From positions 62,001 to 126,000 of the forward strand of contig JAEUKB010000063.1 of assembly GCA_016794365.1 (NCBI GenBank): DNA of 64,000 bases. The letters are read 5' to 3'. Below the pieces are notes generated by a model that saw only the letters and a list, made by a program, of their open reading frames with translations, was not told the origin of the DNA and ran no database searches. Positions 18,826 to 27,420 of the stretch are shown piece after piece; position 1 is the stretch's first letter; each line of letters opens with the position of its first letter. Both the position numbers and the translations under genes were made by a program. The DNA comes from Myxococcales bacterium (lineage in GTDB: Bacteria > Myxococcota_A > Polyangia > Palsa-1104 > JAEUJZ01).

Positions 18826-20493
18826 ATGCACATTGCCCGTTCCGTCCCGTCTGTCGTTTTGGCTTCGGCCCTTCTGCTTGGCTGTAGCGGTGGCAAAAAG
18901 CCGCCGAGCCTACCGCAGAGCAAGCCCGCACCGCTGGCGATTCCCACGCTGGGGGCTCCTGCATCCAAGGACTTGTGGGGTTACGCCAAGCTCAAAGACC
19001 CGGCGGCACTGGCCGGTCGGCTGTTTGGTCCTTTGACCCAGCCGCTGCTGCTGTCACTCGGCCTACACCCTGCGGACCTACAGCCTGGTGGGGTTGCCTC
19101 GCTCTACCTGTGGGATCCAGAGGACAAGCCTGCGCTGGCTGCGCCGTCCGCGATGATTTTGCCGATTGCCGCAACAAGCGATCGCGCCCAAGAGCTAAGC
19201 CGTGCGTTCCCGGAGTCGCAGCGGTCAGAGGTGCCCGGCGGGACGCTGTTTGCGCTCAATGTCGCGACGCAGGCCAAGCTGACAACGCAGAAAGAGTCGC
19301 TGCTCAAGCTGGCGGGTGCGCCGACCCCGTTCGATGTGGTGGTGTATGCGTACCTGGATCCGATCATGCAAAAGCATGGTCAGACATTGCGCACGCTGCT
19401 TACCAAAGCCAGCGAAGCGGGACAGCAGCCGCAGCTACCCGGTACGCAAGAGAGCGTGAGCAAGCTGTTTGGCCAGATGGTCGATGCGATGACCGAGCTG
19501 AAGTCTGCGGCCATCGGTGCCAACCTGACGGACAAAGCGCTCGAGCTGTCGGTGGTCACGGAGCAAAAAGCCCTGGCAGCGGCCAACCAGCCGTATGCGG
19601 TGCCGGATCTGGTTCAGTTTTTGCCGCCCGCGCACGTCCGGCTGCAGTGGAACACGCGTGACATGCAGAAGTTCATGGACTTCTACATGCGAACCTACGC
19701 GCCGATGTTCGAGTCGCAGCCACCGCTCAAGGACGCGATGCAGACGGTGGTGCGTGAGTGGCAAAAGGCGGGCAGCAAGATGTCGATGGCGGCGTCTGTC
19801 TCCATCGGTGGTGAGAGCTTCTTGCAGATGACCTCGATCATGAAGGTCGATGACGGCAAGGCCGCGATGCAGGCGATGAAGAACGGATTCAAGCTGCTGC
19901 AAGGCCCAGAGGCAAAGAAGTCATGGGAAAAGCTCGGCATCGAGATGCAGAGCAGCAGCGCGCCCGGCGTTCGCAAGCTGCACGGCTGGCCAGTGGACCG
20001 CTATGAGTACAGCTACAAGATCGTAAAGCCCGAGCTACAGCAGGCGCAGGCGATGTTCGACAAGCTGTCCAACATGAAGATGGAGGTCGTCCAAGTCGGC
20101 AACTATCTGCTGTTTGCGATGGGCGGCAGCGTCGATGGTGCAGTCAATGCGCTGATGTCCGGCAAGGGAGAGTTTCCCACCGAAGCGGCCAAGCGGTTCC
20201 CAGCCGGTGGCAGCACGTACATCGACGTGGATCTCAAGCGAATCTTGGACACGACGGAAAAGCAGCTGGGCCGACCGCTCGGGGTGCCGCTTCCACAAGG
20301 CGCAGAGGTCTTGTCTGCGGCGGCGTTCGACGGTGGACCGAGCAGCCAGTATCAGCTCTACGTGCCCAAGCCGCTTGTGGACCTGGCGCTCGGCGTGCTG
20401 ATCAGCAACGTGCAGAGCCGCAGCCGCGCAAACGATGACTTTGGCAACGATCCCGGTCCGCTGGGCCCCCCAGCAGGAGCCCCGCCTCCGTAA
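18826..20493 (+). CDS. Lipoprotein of unknown function
   Basis: A 555-residue protein with signal peptide and lipobox LLLGCSGG. GAGGA precedes the ATG at 18826; a start at 18805 is possible but adds residues before the signal peptide. The body is a mixed alpha/beta sequence without a motif I recognise; it repeats the theme of a roughly 180-residue block (for example FQLL/FKLL-type helices after ASVSIGGESFLQMTSIMKV) and ends in a proline-rich tail. It is divergent from the subtilase operon, sharing a 93-bp intergenic region, and ends 3 bases from the convergent carotenoid oxygenase. Confidence 0.7.
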   Translation: MHIARSVPSVVLASALLLGCSGGKKPPSLPQSKPAPLAIPTLGAPASKDLWGYAKLKDPAALAGRLFGPLTQPLLLSLGLHPADLQPGGVASLYLWDPEDKPALAAPSAMILPIAATSDRAQELSRAFPESQRSEVPGGTLFALNVATQAKLTTQKESLLKLAGAPTPFDVVVYAYLDPIMQKHGQTLRTLLTKASEAGQQPQLPGTQESVSKLFGQMVDAMTELKSAAIGANLTDKALELSVVTEQKALAAANQPYAVPDLVQFLPPAHVRLQWNTRDMQKFMDFYMRTYAPMFESQPPLKDAMQTVVREWQKAGSKMSMAASVSIGGESFLQMTSIMKVDDGKAAMQAMKNGFKLLQGPEAKKSWEKLGIEMQSSSAPGVRKLHGWPVDRYEYSYKIVKPELQQAQAMFDKLSNMKMEVVQVGNYLLFAMGGSVDGAVNALMSGKGEFPTEAAKRFPAGGSTYIDVDLKRILDTTEKQLGRPLGVPLPQGAEVLSAAAFDGGPSSQYQLYVPKPLVDLALGVLISNVQSRSRANDDFGNDPGPLGPPAGAPPP

Positions 20494-20496
20494 GCA

Positions 20497-22062
20497 CTAC
20501 GAATCGCTGGGCACCCAGGTTCCGTGGAACCCAAACGGCACCCGCTGCCGGGTCCGCAGCACCGCCACCGGATCTTCTTCCACCTGCTGCGCATCCCAGA
20601 TCACCAAGTCCGACTGTCCTTCGTCCGCGCGGAACACCGTCCCGATCAGATAGCCATCGCCTTCGGCTGCGCTGGGGCTGCGCGGCACGAACAGCACCTC
20701 GCTCGTGAAGCAAGAGCGCCCAAGCTCGCGGAACCGAACCTTTCCTGTCTGCAAATCGGCGTAGCCCAGCGCGTTAAAGGGTCCACGACCGCAGGTTTCC
20801 CCGACGCGAGCCGCCAGCCAGCCATAGCGATACGGTTGCATCGCGTAGCGCGGATCGCAGACCGGAAACTCACACGGGGTTTCATCGATCAGCGTCTCGG
20901 TCAGCTCCCCCGTCCGCAGATGAAGGCGCAGGCGCACAAGCCGACCTGTGACCGACTCATCTTGCGGTGCCAAATCGAGCTGCTCTAGCGGATCAAACAG
21001 CGGCAGCCGCGCGTACTTCACCACGTCGAGCACTACCGCGTCTCCGTCATCAAACGCATTGAGCGGATGGAAGATGTAGCACGGCGGGATCGGGAAAAAT
21101 CGCAGGGGCGCGCTCGGGCTGTCGCGATCCACCACGCCGATGCGGCTGCCTCGGAACGGCTCCCAGCGAATCGTGTTGGGATCGGTCACGTCGTCTAGAT
21201 GGAGCACCGCCGGAAGGTGATAGAACACGGCGCGCGTCTTGGTGACGCTAAAGTCGTGCATCATCGCCGGATAAGGCGCTTCAAACTCTCGCTTTACGCG
21301 CAGCGTGCCGTCGCGACCAAATACGTAGTAGCAGAAGCCACCTTGGTCGCCGAAGTAGCCCATCGTGTAGATGCTGCCCGTCTGCGGATCGACCTTGGGA
21401 TGCGCCAGCATTCCGCCTTTGGTCAGGTCAATTGCGCCGCCAAAGTCAAAGCGTCCGAGCGTCTCCAGCGTACGCGGATCGACCTCGTGGGCCCCGGAGC
21501 CTTCAACGAGCGTAAGCAGCCGTCCCGCCAGCTTCTGAATGCTGGTGTTGCTGCGATCCATCGCGCGCACAATCCGCGCAACCACATCAGGCGATGGCTT
21601 CCGTCCGAGCATCCCGAGCGCTTTGAGCTTGAGCAGCTCCGTCGCGGAAAAGCCAAGCCCAAGCAGTCCTTCGATCGCCGTCGAGGTCGCCAGATCACGC
21701 AGTCCCCCAAACAGCGCGCGCCCTGCCCGCTCCTCGATGAGCAGCTTTTCGGTGCGAACCCAGCGGTTTTTGTGATGAACGCGACCCTCTTCAAAGAAGA
21801 ACGCATCGATCATCCCGTCGCCGTCGAACCAGTGATATAGGCCTCGGTTGGGTGGCGAAAAGCGCGGCGCAGGACTCATGCGATACAGCGCACCGCGCAG
21901 TGAGGAAGGAATCGCTCCCGCTGTCAGCTCCAGCGACGGTGTATCGGCTTCATAGCCAACCGGCGCAAAGTTGCCCTCCAGAAACGGATTCTGACTCGCG
22001 GCACCCGGCGCTTTGGGCCGCTTCCGATCGAGCGTCACCAGCAACTGTTCCAGCATCGACAT
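20497..22062 (-). CDS. Carotenoid cleavage oxygenase (RPE65/CCD family)
   Basis: A 521-residue non-heme iron dioxygenase. The four iron-binding histidines of the seven-bladed propeller are visible: His221 (AHPKVD), His269 (MMHDFSV), His332 (FHPLNAFDDG) and His513 (FHGTWV). The family likely cleaves a double bond of a carotenoid or stilbene to give aldehydes. GGGAGGA sits before the ATG. It lies 44 bases after the AAA/WD40 gene on the same strand, so it may be the last gene of that operon, although no functional link is obvious. Confidence 0.9.
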   Translation of the reverse strand: MSMLEQLLVTLDRKRPKAPGAASQNPFLEGNFAPVGYEADTPSLELTAGAIPSSLRGALYRMSPAPRFSPPNRGLYHWFDGDGMIDAFFFEEGRVHHKNRWVRTEKLLIEERAGRALFGGLRDLATSTAIEGLLGLGFSATELLKLKALGMLGRKPSPDVVARIVRAMDRSNTSIQKLAGRLLTLVEGSGAHEVDPRTLETLGRFDFGGAIDLTKGGMLAHPKVDPQTGSIYTMGYFGDQGGFCYYVFGRDGTLRVKREFEAPYPAMMHDFSVTKTRAVFYHLPAVLHLDDVTDPNTIRWEPFRGSRIGVVDRDSPSAPLRFFPIPPCYIFHPLNAFDDGDAVVLDVVKYARLPLFDPLEQLDLAPQDESVTGRLVRLRLHLRTGELTETLIDETPCEFPVCDPRYAMQPYRYGWLAARVGETCGRGPFNALGYADLQTGKVRFRELGRSCFTSEVLFVPRSPSAAEGDGYLIGTVFRADEGQSDLVIWDAQQVEEDPVAVLRTRQRVPFGFHGTWVPSDS

Positions 22063-22106
22063 CGCAGTCCTCCCGTAATACGCGTTCGGTCGTAGGAACC
22101 GCGAGC

Positions 22107-25019
22107 TTACTTACATCCGGGCGTCTTGGTCAGCGGATGTAACAGCGAACAGCCAACCGTCATGAAGTCTTCGTCGCTGATTTGGTACAGTCGCGCTTCC
22201 CCTTCGCTCTGCAACACCACAAGCTGCTTGCCATCGGCAGAAAGCTCCGCCGAAAGGGGCACCTTGGACAGCCCAAACAGTCCGTACACCAAGTTGCCAT
22301 CGCGACGCGACCACACCCGCACCGAGCGATCTGCGCTGGCCGTCACGATGTAGTTTCCATCGATCGAAAACTCTGCCGACACCACCGCCGCCGTGTGACC
22401 TTGTAGTGCGTGCAGCAGCTCTCCGCTGGCGGTGCTGACCAGCGCCACAGAGCCATCATCCGCCGCTGACACCGCGACTGCATCGGCACTGGCATGAGAC
22501 AGCGCAACCGCCTGCACCTTGCCCGGATGCTCGTGCAGAGAGCGCAGCCGCTCACCACTGACCGCCTGCCACAGCAGCACCCGTCGCCCTGCCCCCGACA
22601 GCACCCACTGACCGCTCTGCGACAGATCCAGCGCCGTCACATCATCGACGTGCCCAAGACGCGCCCCGAGCTTGTGGACCCCTTGTCGCATATACAAAAG
22701 CTCGGCGTGATGACCCACGCCCAGGACCACTGGAAAGCCCTGCGGCGGATCGTCATCGGGCGACACAAGCGCGGTCATCGCTTGAACCGGCTGCGTGGTG
22801 CGCACCTGGGTCATCAACTGCCCTTGGTCATTGAAGCTGAGCACGCGACCGTCCACGGACGCCAGGATCTGGCTACAGCGATACTTGGCCGCCAGGGCGC
22901 GGATCTTGCCGCCTTCGGGAATCGCAAACTCCGTAGGGAGCGGCTGTCCTTCCCCATCCCACAGCGACAGACCACTATTTGCCGCCGCCAGCAAGAACGG
23001 CTTTCCGACCAAGCTGCGCGAAAACGGACACAGACGCAAAAGCGAAAGTCCCGGCTCGGGAATCCGACGAAACTGTAGCCGCAGCCCGGTCTTGGACATC
23101 GCCATCACCGCCCGCCGCAGCTGAATCGACTGCTCCGGCGACAGCGAGTCCGGCTTCCCCTCCACGCTCGCGATCACGTCATACAGCGCCTGCGCATCCT
23201 TGGGCAGTGGCGCAAGCGGCGCGGGCTCCGGCTCTAGCTCTCGTAGTCGCTCATCCAGGTTGCGACGGACCTGCTCGCTGTACTCACGCTCACGGACGAT
23301 CGCCTGTTTTTCGATATTGCGCCGATCCAGTCGGCCCTGGACTTCCTGCTTTTTTCGCTGAAGTGCCGTCAGCTGCTGGTTGGAATCGGCCTTGGCTTGC
23401 AGAAGCCGCGTAATCTCTCGCTCTTTCGACCGCAGCTGCTGGTTGGCGGAGCGAAGCTCTGCGTACAGATCGTTGACTTCGTCTTCCAGCGACAGAATCC
23501 GCTCGCTGAGCTTCTCGATCTGCTTTTCCGCGTAGGACCGATACTCGAGCAGCAGCTTGACCTGCGACTCTCGCACCGCCGCTTTGCTGTCTGCGTCCTT
23601 TTTGTCGAGGATGCGCCGATAGGTCTGATAAATCGCAAACGGCAGGATCGACAGCAGGCTCACCACGGCCAGGACAAAGATGGTCCGCTGCCGTCGCTCT
23701 TGCTTGTCGCGAACGTGCTGGCTGCGACCGATAAACTCCGCCAGGTCAGGAGGCAGCGACTGACCGCTCTTCGGAATCGAGTCGAGCGCTCGCTCAATCT
23801 CAATCCGCGACAGTGCAAACGCCGTGCTGCGCTGATTGTCCCAGTACGCAAACAGCTTGTCGGTCAGCCAGTCCGGGGTTGAGCGATCGCGCTCTTGAAT
23901 CCACTTGGCCCCGAAGACCTCGCGGAAGATGCGGTTTCTGGCCACCAGGCGTCGCTCGTCCCCGACCTGACGCAGCTTGACCATTCCCGACAAAAGCAGC
24001 AGCGACTGGAGCCGATCTTGCGGCTCATACAGCACGCGATCGCCGATGTAAATCCGTCGATACAGCGTCACCACCGCGTGCCGCTCATGCTGACCGCTGA
24101 TGTGCTGAAACTGTGCCTCAGCAAAGCTCAGGTTGGGATCTTTGTGTCCCGATAGAAACAGCGTCGTCACCGCTGCTCGTGTCACCTCGCCCGGTAGCTC
24201 ATGAATGGGCCGAGGATGATCGACCAGGTACTGACACAGCCGCTGCGTCATGTACGGATGTCCGTCTGTCCACGACATCACCATCGCCAGCCAGTCTTCG
24301 GCACTGCCTGGCAGCACCGACAGCCCCGGCAGCAGCACCTCTGCTTGGCGCGCCGTAAAGTCATCCAGCAACAGCCGCGAGTTATCCAGGTTAAACGGCG
24401 AGCGCACCGGATCCTTGATCAGCTCTTCCGGCGTCGCGACCCCAATCAGACAGAACGTCAACCGAGGCCGATTGCTAAAAGACCCGCGAACCTCTTCATA
24501 CAAGCTCCGCAGCGACGCAAAGAACGCATCGGTCGAAAAGCGAAAGTCCGGGCTTAGCACCGTGTCGATCTCGTCGAAAAAGATCACCACTGGCGCGTCG
24601 ATGTGGGGAAGCACCACCTCATGAAAGAAGCTGGTCCACAGGTGAACCGGACCGCTGTGCGCGTGACGGCTGAAGAACTCTGACGACGAAAACGGCAGCT
24701 CTAGCTCTTTGGCGGCGCGCTGAATCAGACCGCGATACCACTCCGCTTCCGGCGGAAAACCAAACCCTTGCAGGTTCAGGCTCGCGGCCTTTGCACCCTG
24801 CCGACGCAGCTCAGAGATGGCCCGGACCCGCAGGCTGGACTTGCCGATCTGCCGAGTCCCCAGAATGTAGCAGAGCCTGCCTTGCAGAAGCTCACTGACG
24901 AGACGCTGATCGGCATCGCGCTCGATGTAGAACGCTTGCCCAAGCGGCACCACGCCACCGGCATGAAAGCGCCGCGTCGGCAGAGGAGCCATCTTCGCCA
25001 TGTTTTCAGACGATGCCAT
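22107..25019 (-). CDS. AAA-like ATPase with membrane segment, coiled coil and WD40 repeats
   Basis: A 970-residue protein. Residues about 20-380 are an AAA-like/STAND-type NTPase with Walker A GTRQIGKSS (54-62) and Walker B VVIFFDEID (144-152). Residues about 446-465 are hydrophobic (FVLAVVSLLSILPFAIY), a membrane segment, followed by a charged coiled coil to about 620. The last 280 residues form WD40-type blades (VTALDLSQSGQWVLSGAGRRVLLW; VSAEFSIDGNYIVTASADRSVRVW). It starts 6 bases after the phosphoesterase-NTPase stop, so the two are almost certainly made together. The layout suggests a sensor (WD40) coupled to an NTPase switch at the membrane. Confidence 0.85.
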   Translation of the reverse strand: MASSENMAKMAPLPTRRFHAGGVVPLGQAFYIERDADQRLVSELLQGRLCYILGTRQIGKSSLRVRAISELRRQGAKAASLNLQGFGFPPEAEWYRGLIQRAAKELELPFSSSEFFSRHAHSGPVHLWTSFFHEVVLPHIDAPVVIFFDEIDTVLSPDFRFSTDAFFASLRSLYEEVRGSFSNRPRLTFCLIGVATPEELIKDPVRSPFNLDNSRLLLDDFTARQAEVLLPGLSVLPGSAEDWLAMVMSWTDGHPYMTQRLCQYLVDHPRPIHELPGEVTRAAVTTLFLSGHKDPNLSFAEAQFQHISGQHERHAVVTLYRRIYIGDRVLYEPQDRLQSLLLLSGMVKLRQVGDERRLVARNRIFREVFGAKWIQERDRSTPDWLTDKLFAYWDNQRSTAFALSRIEIERALDSIPKSGQSLPPDLAEFIGRSQHVRDKQERRQRTIFVLAVVSLLSILPFAIYQTYRRILDKKDADSKAAVRESQVKLLLEYRSYAEKQIEKLSERILSLEDEVNDLYAELRSANQQLRSKEREITRLLQAKADSNQQLTALQRKKQEVQGRLDRRNIEKQAIVREREYSEQVRRNLDERLRELEPEPAPLAPLPKDAQALYDVIASVEGKPDSLSPEQSIQLRRAVMAMSKTGLRLQFRRIPEPGLSLLRLCPFSRSLVGKPFLLAAANSGLSLWDGEGQPLPTEFAIPEGGKIRALAAKYRCSQILASVDGRVLSFNDQGQLMTQVRTTQPVQAMTALVSPDDDPPQGFPVVLGVGHHAELLYMRQGVHKLGARLGHVDDVTALDLSQSGQWVLSGAGRRVLLWQAVSGERLRSLHEHPGKVQAVALSHASADAVAVSAADDGSVALVSTASGELLHALQGHTAAVVSAEFSIDGNYIVTASADRSVRVWSRRDGNLVYGLFGLSKVPLSAELSADGKQLVVLQSEGEARLYQISDEDFMTVGCSLLHPLTKTPGCK

Positions 25020-25025
25020 GTGCGC

Positions 25026-27254
25026 CTACCGCTGCTCGCGTAGATAGTCTTCGTAGAGCGCATAGCGCAGACGAAGCCCCGACGCGGTGTTTCGTAACAG
25101 CCCGCTGCTTTGCAGACGCTGCCGCTCTGTGGTCGATAGCACCCCACCGCGCAGCAGTCGCTGCACCGCTTCGTCTAGCTCTGGCGTGCGCCGAATCCAC
25201 TGCCGGACCGACTCCAGGTGATGCTGACAAATGCGCGCCAGATACTCGCGATCCAGGTTCAGCACCCCGGCGCGACTGGCGTCATCCAAGATCCGTCGCA
25301 GCAGATTCGGCTGTCCCCCCACCACCTGCATCAGCGCGTCGGTGGCAATCTCTGCACCCGGCATTCGCTCATAGCTGCGAATCAGGCGAGTCACTTCGTC
25401 GCGGCCAAAGTCATCGACATCTATGCGCTCTGCGTGGTTGAGAAACTGCGAGCCGTGGACCACCTCTTGCGGCGATTCCAGCGTCGAGATCACCGTCACC
25501 AGCCGCAGCGCGAGCCAGCTTGGCGGCCCTTCCGATGACAAGTGCAGCGACTGCTGGGTGCAGTCGGCCCAGTGACGCAGCATGCCAAACAGCTCGGCCC
25601 CAAGTGGACTGGCGAGCAGCAGGTTGGCCGACAACAGCAAGAGCGTCAGCCCCGCTTGGAGGCGCGGAAAGATGTCTTCTTCCAGCAGCCAGTTCAGTCG
25701 CTCGATGTGATCGTGCTGCTCAAAGCGCGTCTTGACCCACTGCGCGTAGTCTTTTTCGCCCGTTCGCTGCGCCACCGCGCGCGCAATCCGCAGCCCCAGC
25801 CCGCGCAGCACCCCGTCGAGATGCTCGCGGTGTTCCAGCCGAAAGTTCGCAAAGTCCAGCATCACTTCCAGCGGCTTGCGGCCCCGCTTGGCTTCTTCGC
25901 CGCGCACGTCGGACAGCACCCGCCGCAGCAGCGTTTTTTTGCCGCAGAACGCCGGGCCCCACAGCACCACGGGATTGTGCGTCTCTCCGAGCAGATACCG
26001 CTTGAGCGGTCGCTCCAAGCGCTCGCGGCCCACGTAGTGTTCCAGCGACACCGACTGAAGCCCGACATCGGAAGACTCCTTGCTGAGCAGCGGGTCCGAC
26101 GATGACCCACGAGAGCCCGAGTCCGCCACCGGCGCTTGCGCAGGAACCGATACCACCACCTGTGGCGCACGCAGACGCCGCACCGCGATCGGCTTTTGGA
26201 GCTGCCCATCTGCGTGTAGGTAGTAGCGACGGATGTCCGGCTCAAAGCGCCACTCGCCATCAGCCTTTTCGACGTATTCACGCGGCCACAGCCGCAGCAG
26301 CCCGTCATCGACATCCAGCTGTCCCAGGCTGTAGCCGTGTAGCCGCGTCTCGTGACTGTCTTTGCCAAAGCGATCCCGGCTCCACAGTGACGCCGCCTGA
26401 ATGCGAAACCGCTCGGCACCGCCCCCCTCGCTGTGCTGAGACACCTGCGGCTCATGCATGTGACCGTACAGGTGCGCCGCAAACCGCTCACGCTGGGTCA
26501 AAAGCGACTTGTAGCCTTGCAGGCTGCGTTCGCTCAGCCAGTCCGGCGGGTGATGCGACAGCAGCAGCGCAGCGTCGTGTAGCTCTTCCCAGCGCGGCCC
26601 CGCCACCTGACTGAGCTGGTTTGGGTGCAGCTCCAGCCGCCCTTTGTAGTAGCCGTCCCCTAGCTGCAAAAACGCAGAGTTTAGTCCGGCCACCATCAGC
26701 TTCGCGCCGTTCTTGTCGATCGTCGCCGCGAAGTCCCCCGGCAACAGCCCCGTCGATCGCACTTCCACCCAGGGCGGCAGCGGATGCTTCTTGAGCCACG
26801 CCTTGGCAAACGCCCGATAGTTGGCAAACACCGTCGAGATTGGCTTGTGATACTGCGCGTGGTTCTTGGCTTCTTTGTCCCAGAACGCATCGCGCACCTT
26901 CGGGGTTTTGTCCCACGCATCGAACACCACCGCCGCCCAGTCCGAGCCATCGGGCCGCGTCAGGTCGTGATTGCCCGGCACCGCCAACAGCACCGGGTCC
27001 GATCCAAGCTCGCGCAGCCGCGCAAGGAGCTGGTCCAAAAACGACCCCAGCGCCTCGAACTGCTTGGCCTCGCCGCTCTGCGTCAAGTCGCCGGTGAACA
27101 GCACCAGATCGATCTCGCCTGCGCGATGCAGGATCTCGATATCGGCCTGAAGTCGCCGCAGCAGCTCGGGAACCTCTGTCTTTTGGTCGAGACGATTGAC
27201 GCCCTGATGAAAGTCGGACAGGTGCAGCCAGCGGATCCGTCGGTCTTTCCCCAT
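25026..27254 (-). CDS. Calcineurin-like phosphoesterase fused to a STAND-like NTPase
   Basis: A 742-residue fusion. Residues 1-300 are a metallophosphoesterase with all metal motifs: DFH (14-16), GDLTQSG (55-61), GNHD (94-97), SHH (233-235) and GHMH (264-267). After a linker rich in Ser/Pro (370-400) comes an NTPase domain beginning VGRERLERPL with Walker A GPAFCGKKT (433-441). The expected Walker B reads LTLLLLSANLLL, without the usual acidic pair, so hydrolysis may be lost. A winged-helix-like C-terminus follows. It is the first gene of the operon with the AAA/WD40 protein. It may be a nuclease or phosphodiesterase effector controlled by the NTPase module. Confidence 0.85.
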   Translation of the reverse strand: MGKDRRIRWLHLSDFHQGVNRLDQKTEVPELLRRLQADIEILHRAGEIDLVLFTGDLTQSGEAKQFEALGSFLDQLLARLRELGSDPVLLAVPGNHDLTRPDGSDWAAVVFDAWDKTPKVRDAFWDKEAKNHAQYHKPISTVFANYRAFAKAWLKKHPLPPWVEVRSTGLLPGDFAATIDKNGAKLMVAGLNSAFLQLGDGYYKGRLELHPNQLSQVAGPRWEELHDAALLLSHHPPDWLSERSLQGYKSLLTQRERFAAHLYGHMHEPQVSQHSEGGGAERFRIQAASLWSRDRFGKDSHETRLHGYSLGQLDVDDGLLRLWPREYVEKADGEWRFEPDIRRYYLHADGQLQKPIAVRRLRAPQVVVSVPAQAPVADSGSRGSSSDPLLSKESSDVGLQSVSLEHYVGRERLERPLKRYLLGETHNPVVLWGPAFCGKKTLLRRVLSDVRGEEAKRGRKPLEVMLDFANFRLEHREHLDGVLRGLGLRIARAVAQRTGEKDYAQWVKTRFEQHDHIERLNWLLEEDIFPRLQAGLTLLLLSANLLLASPLGAELFGMLRHWADCTQQSLHLSSEGPPSWLALRLVTVISTLESPQEVVHGSQFLNHAERIDVDDFGRDEVTRLIRSYERMPGAEIATDALMQVVGGQPNLLRRILDDASRAGVLNLDREYLARICQHHLESVRQWIRRTPELDEAVQRLLRGGVLSTTERQRLQSSGLLRNTASGLRLRYALYEDYLREQR

Positions 27255-27420
27255 CTTGGCCCCCGAGCCACGCGATCACAGCCGAACTGAGCCTTCTAAC
27301 GCGCAACCCTGCTAATGAATCTACGACAACTGGAAAGCCACGAAAAATTTGGGCCACCCAAGCTGCGATTCTCCCTCGAAAGAGCGCCAGCCAGGGTGAA
27401 CCCGCTGGTCGCAGCAGAAG

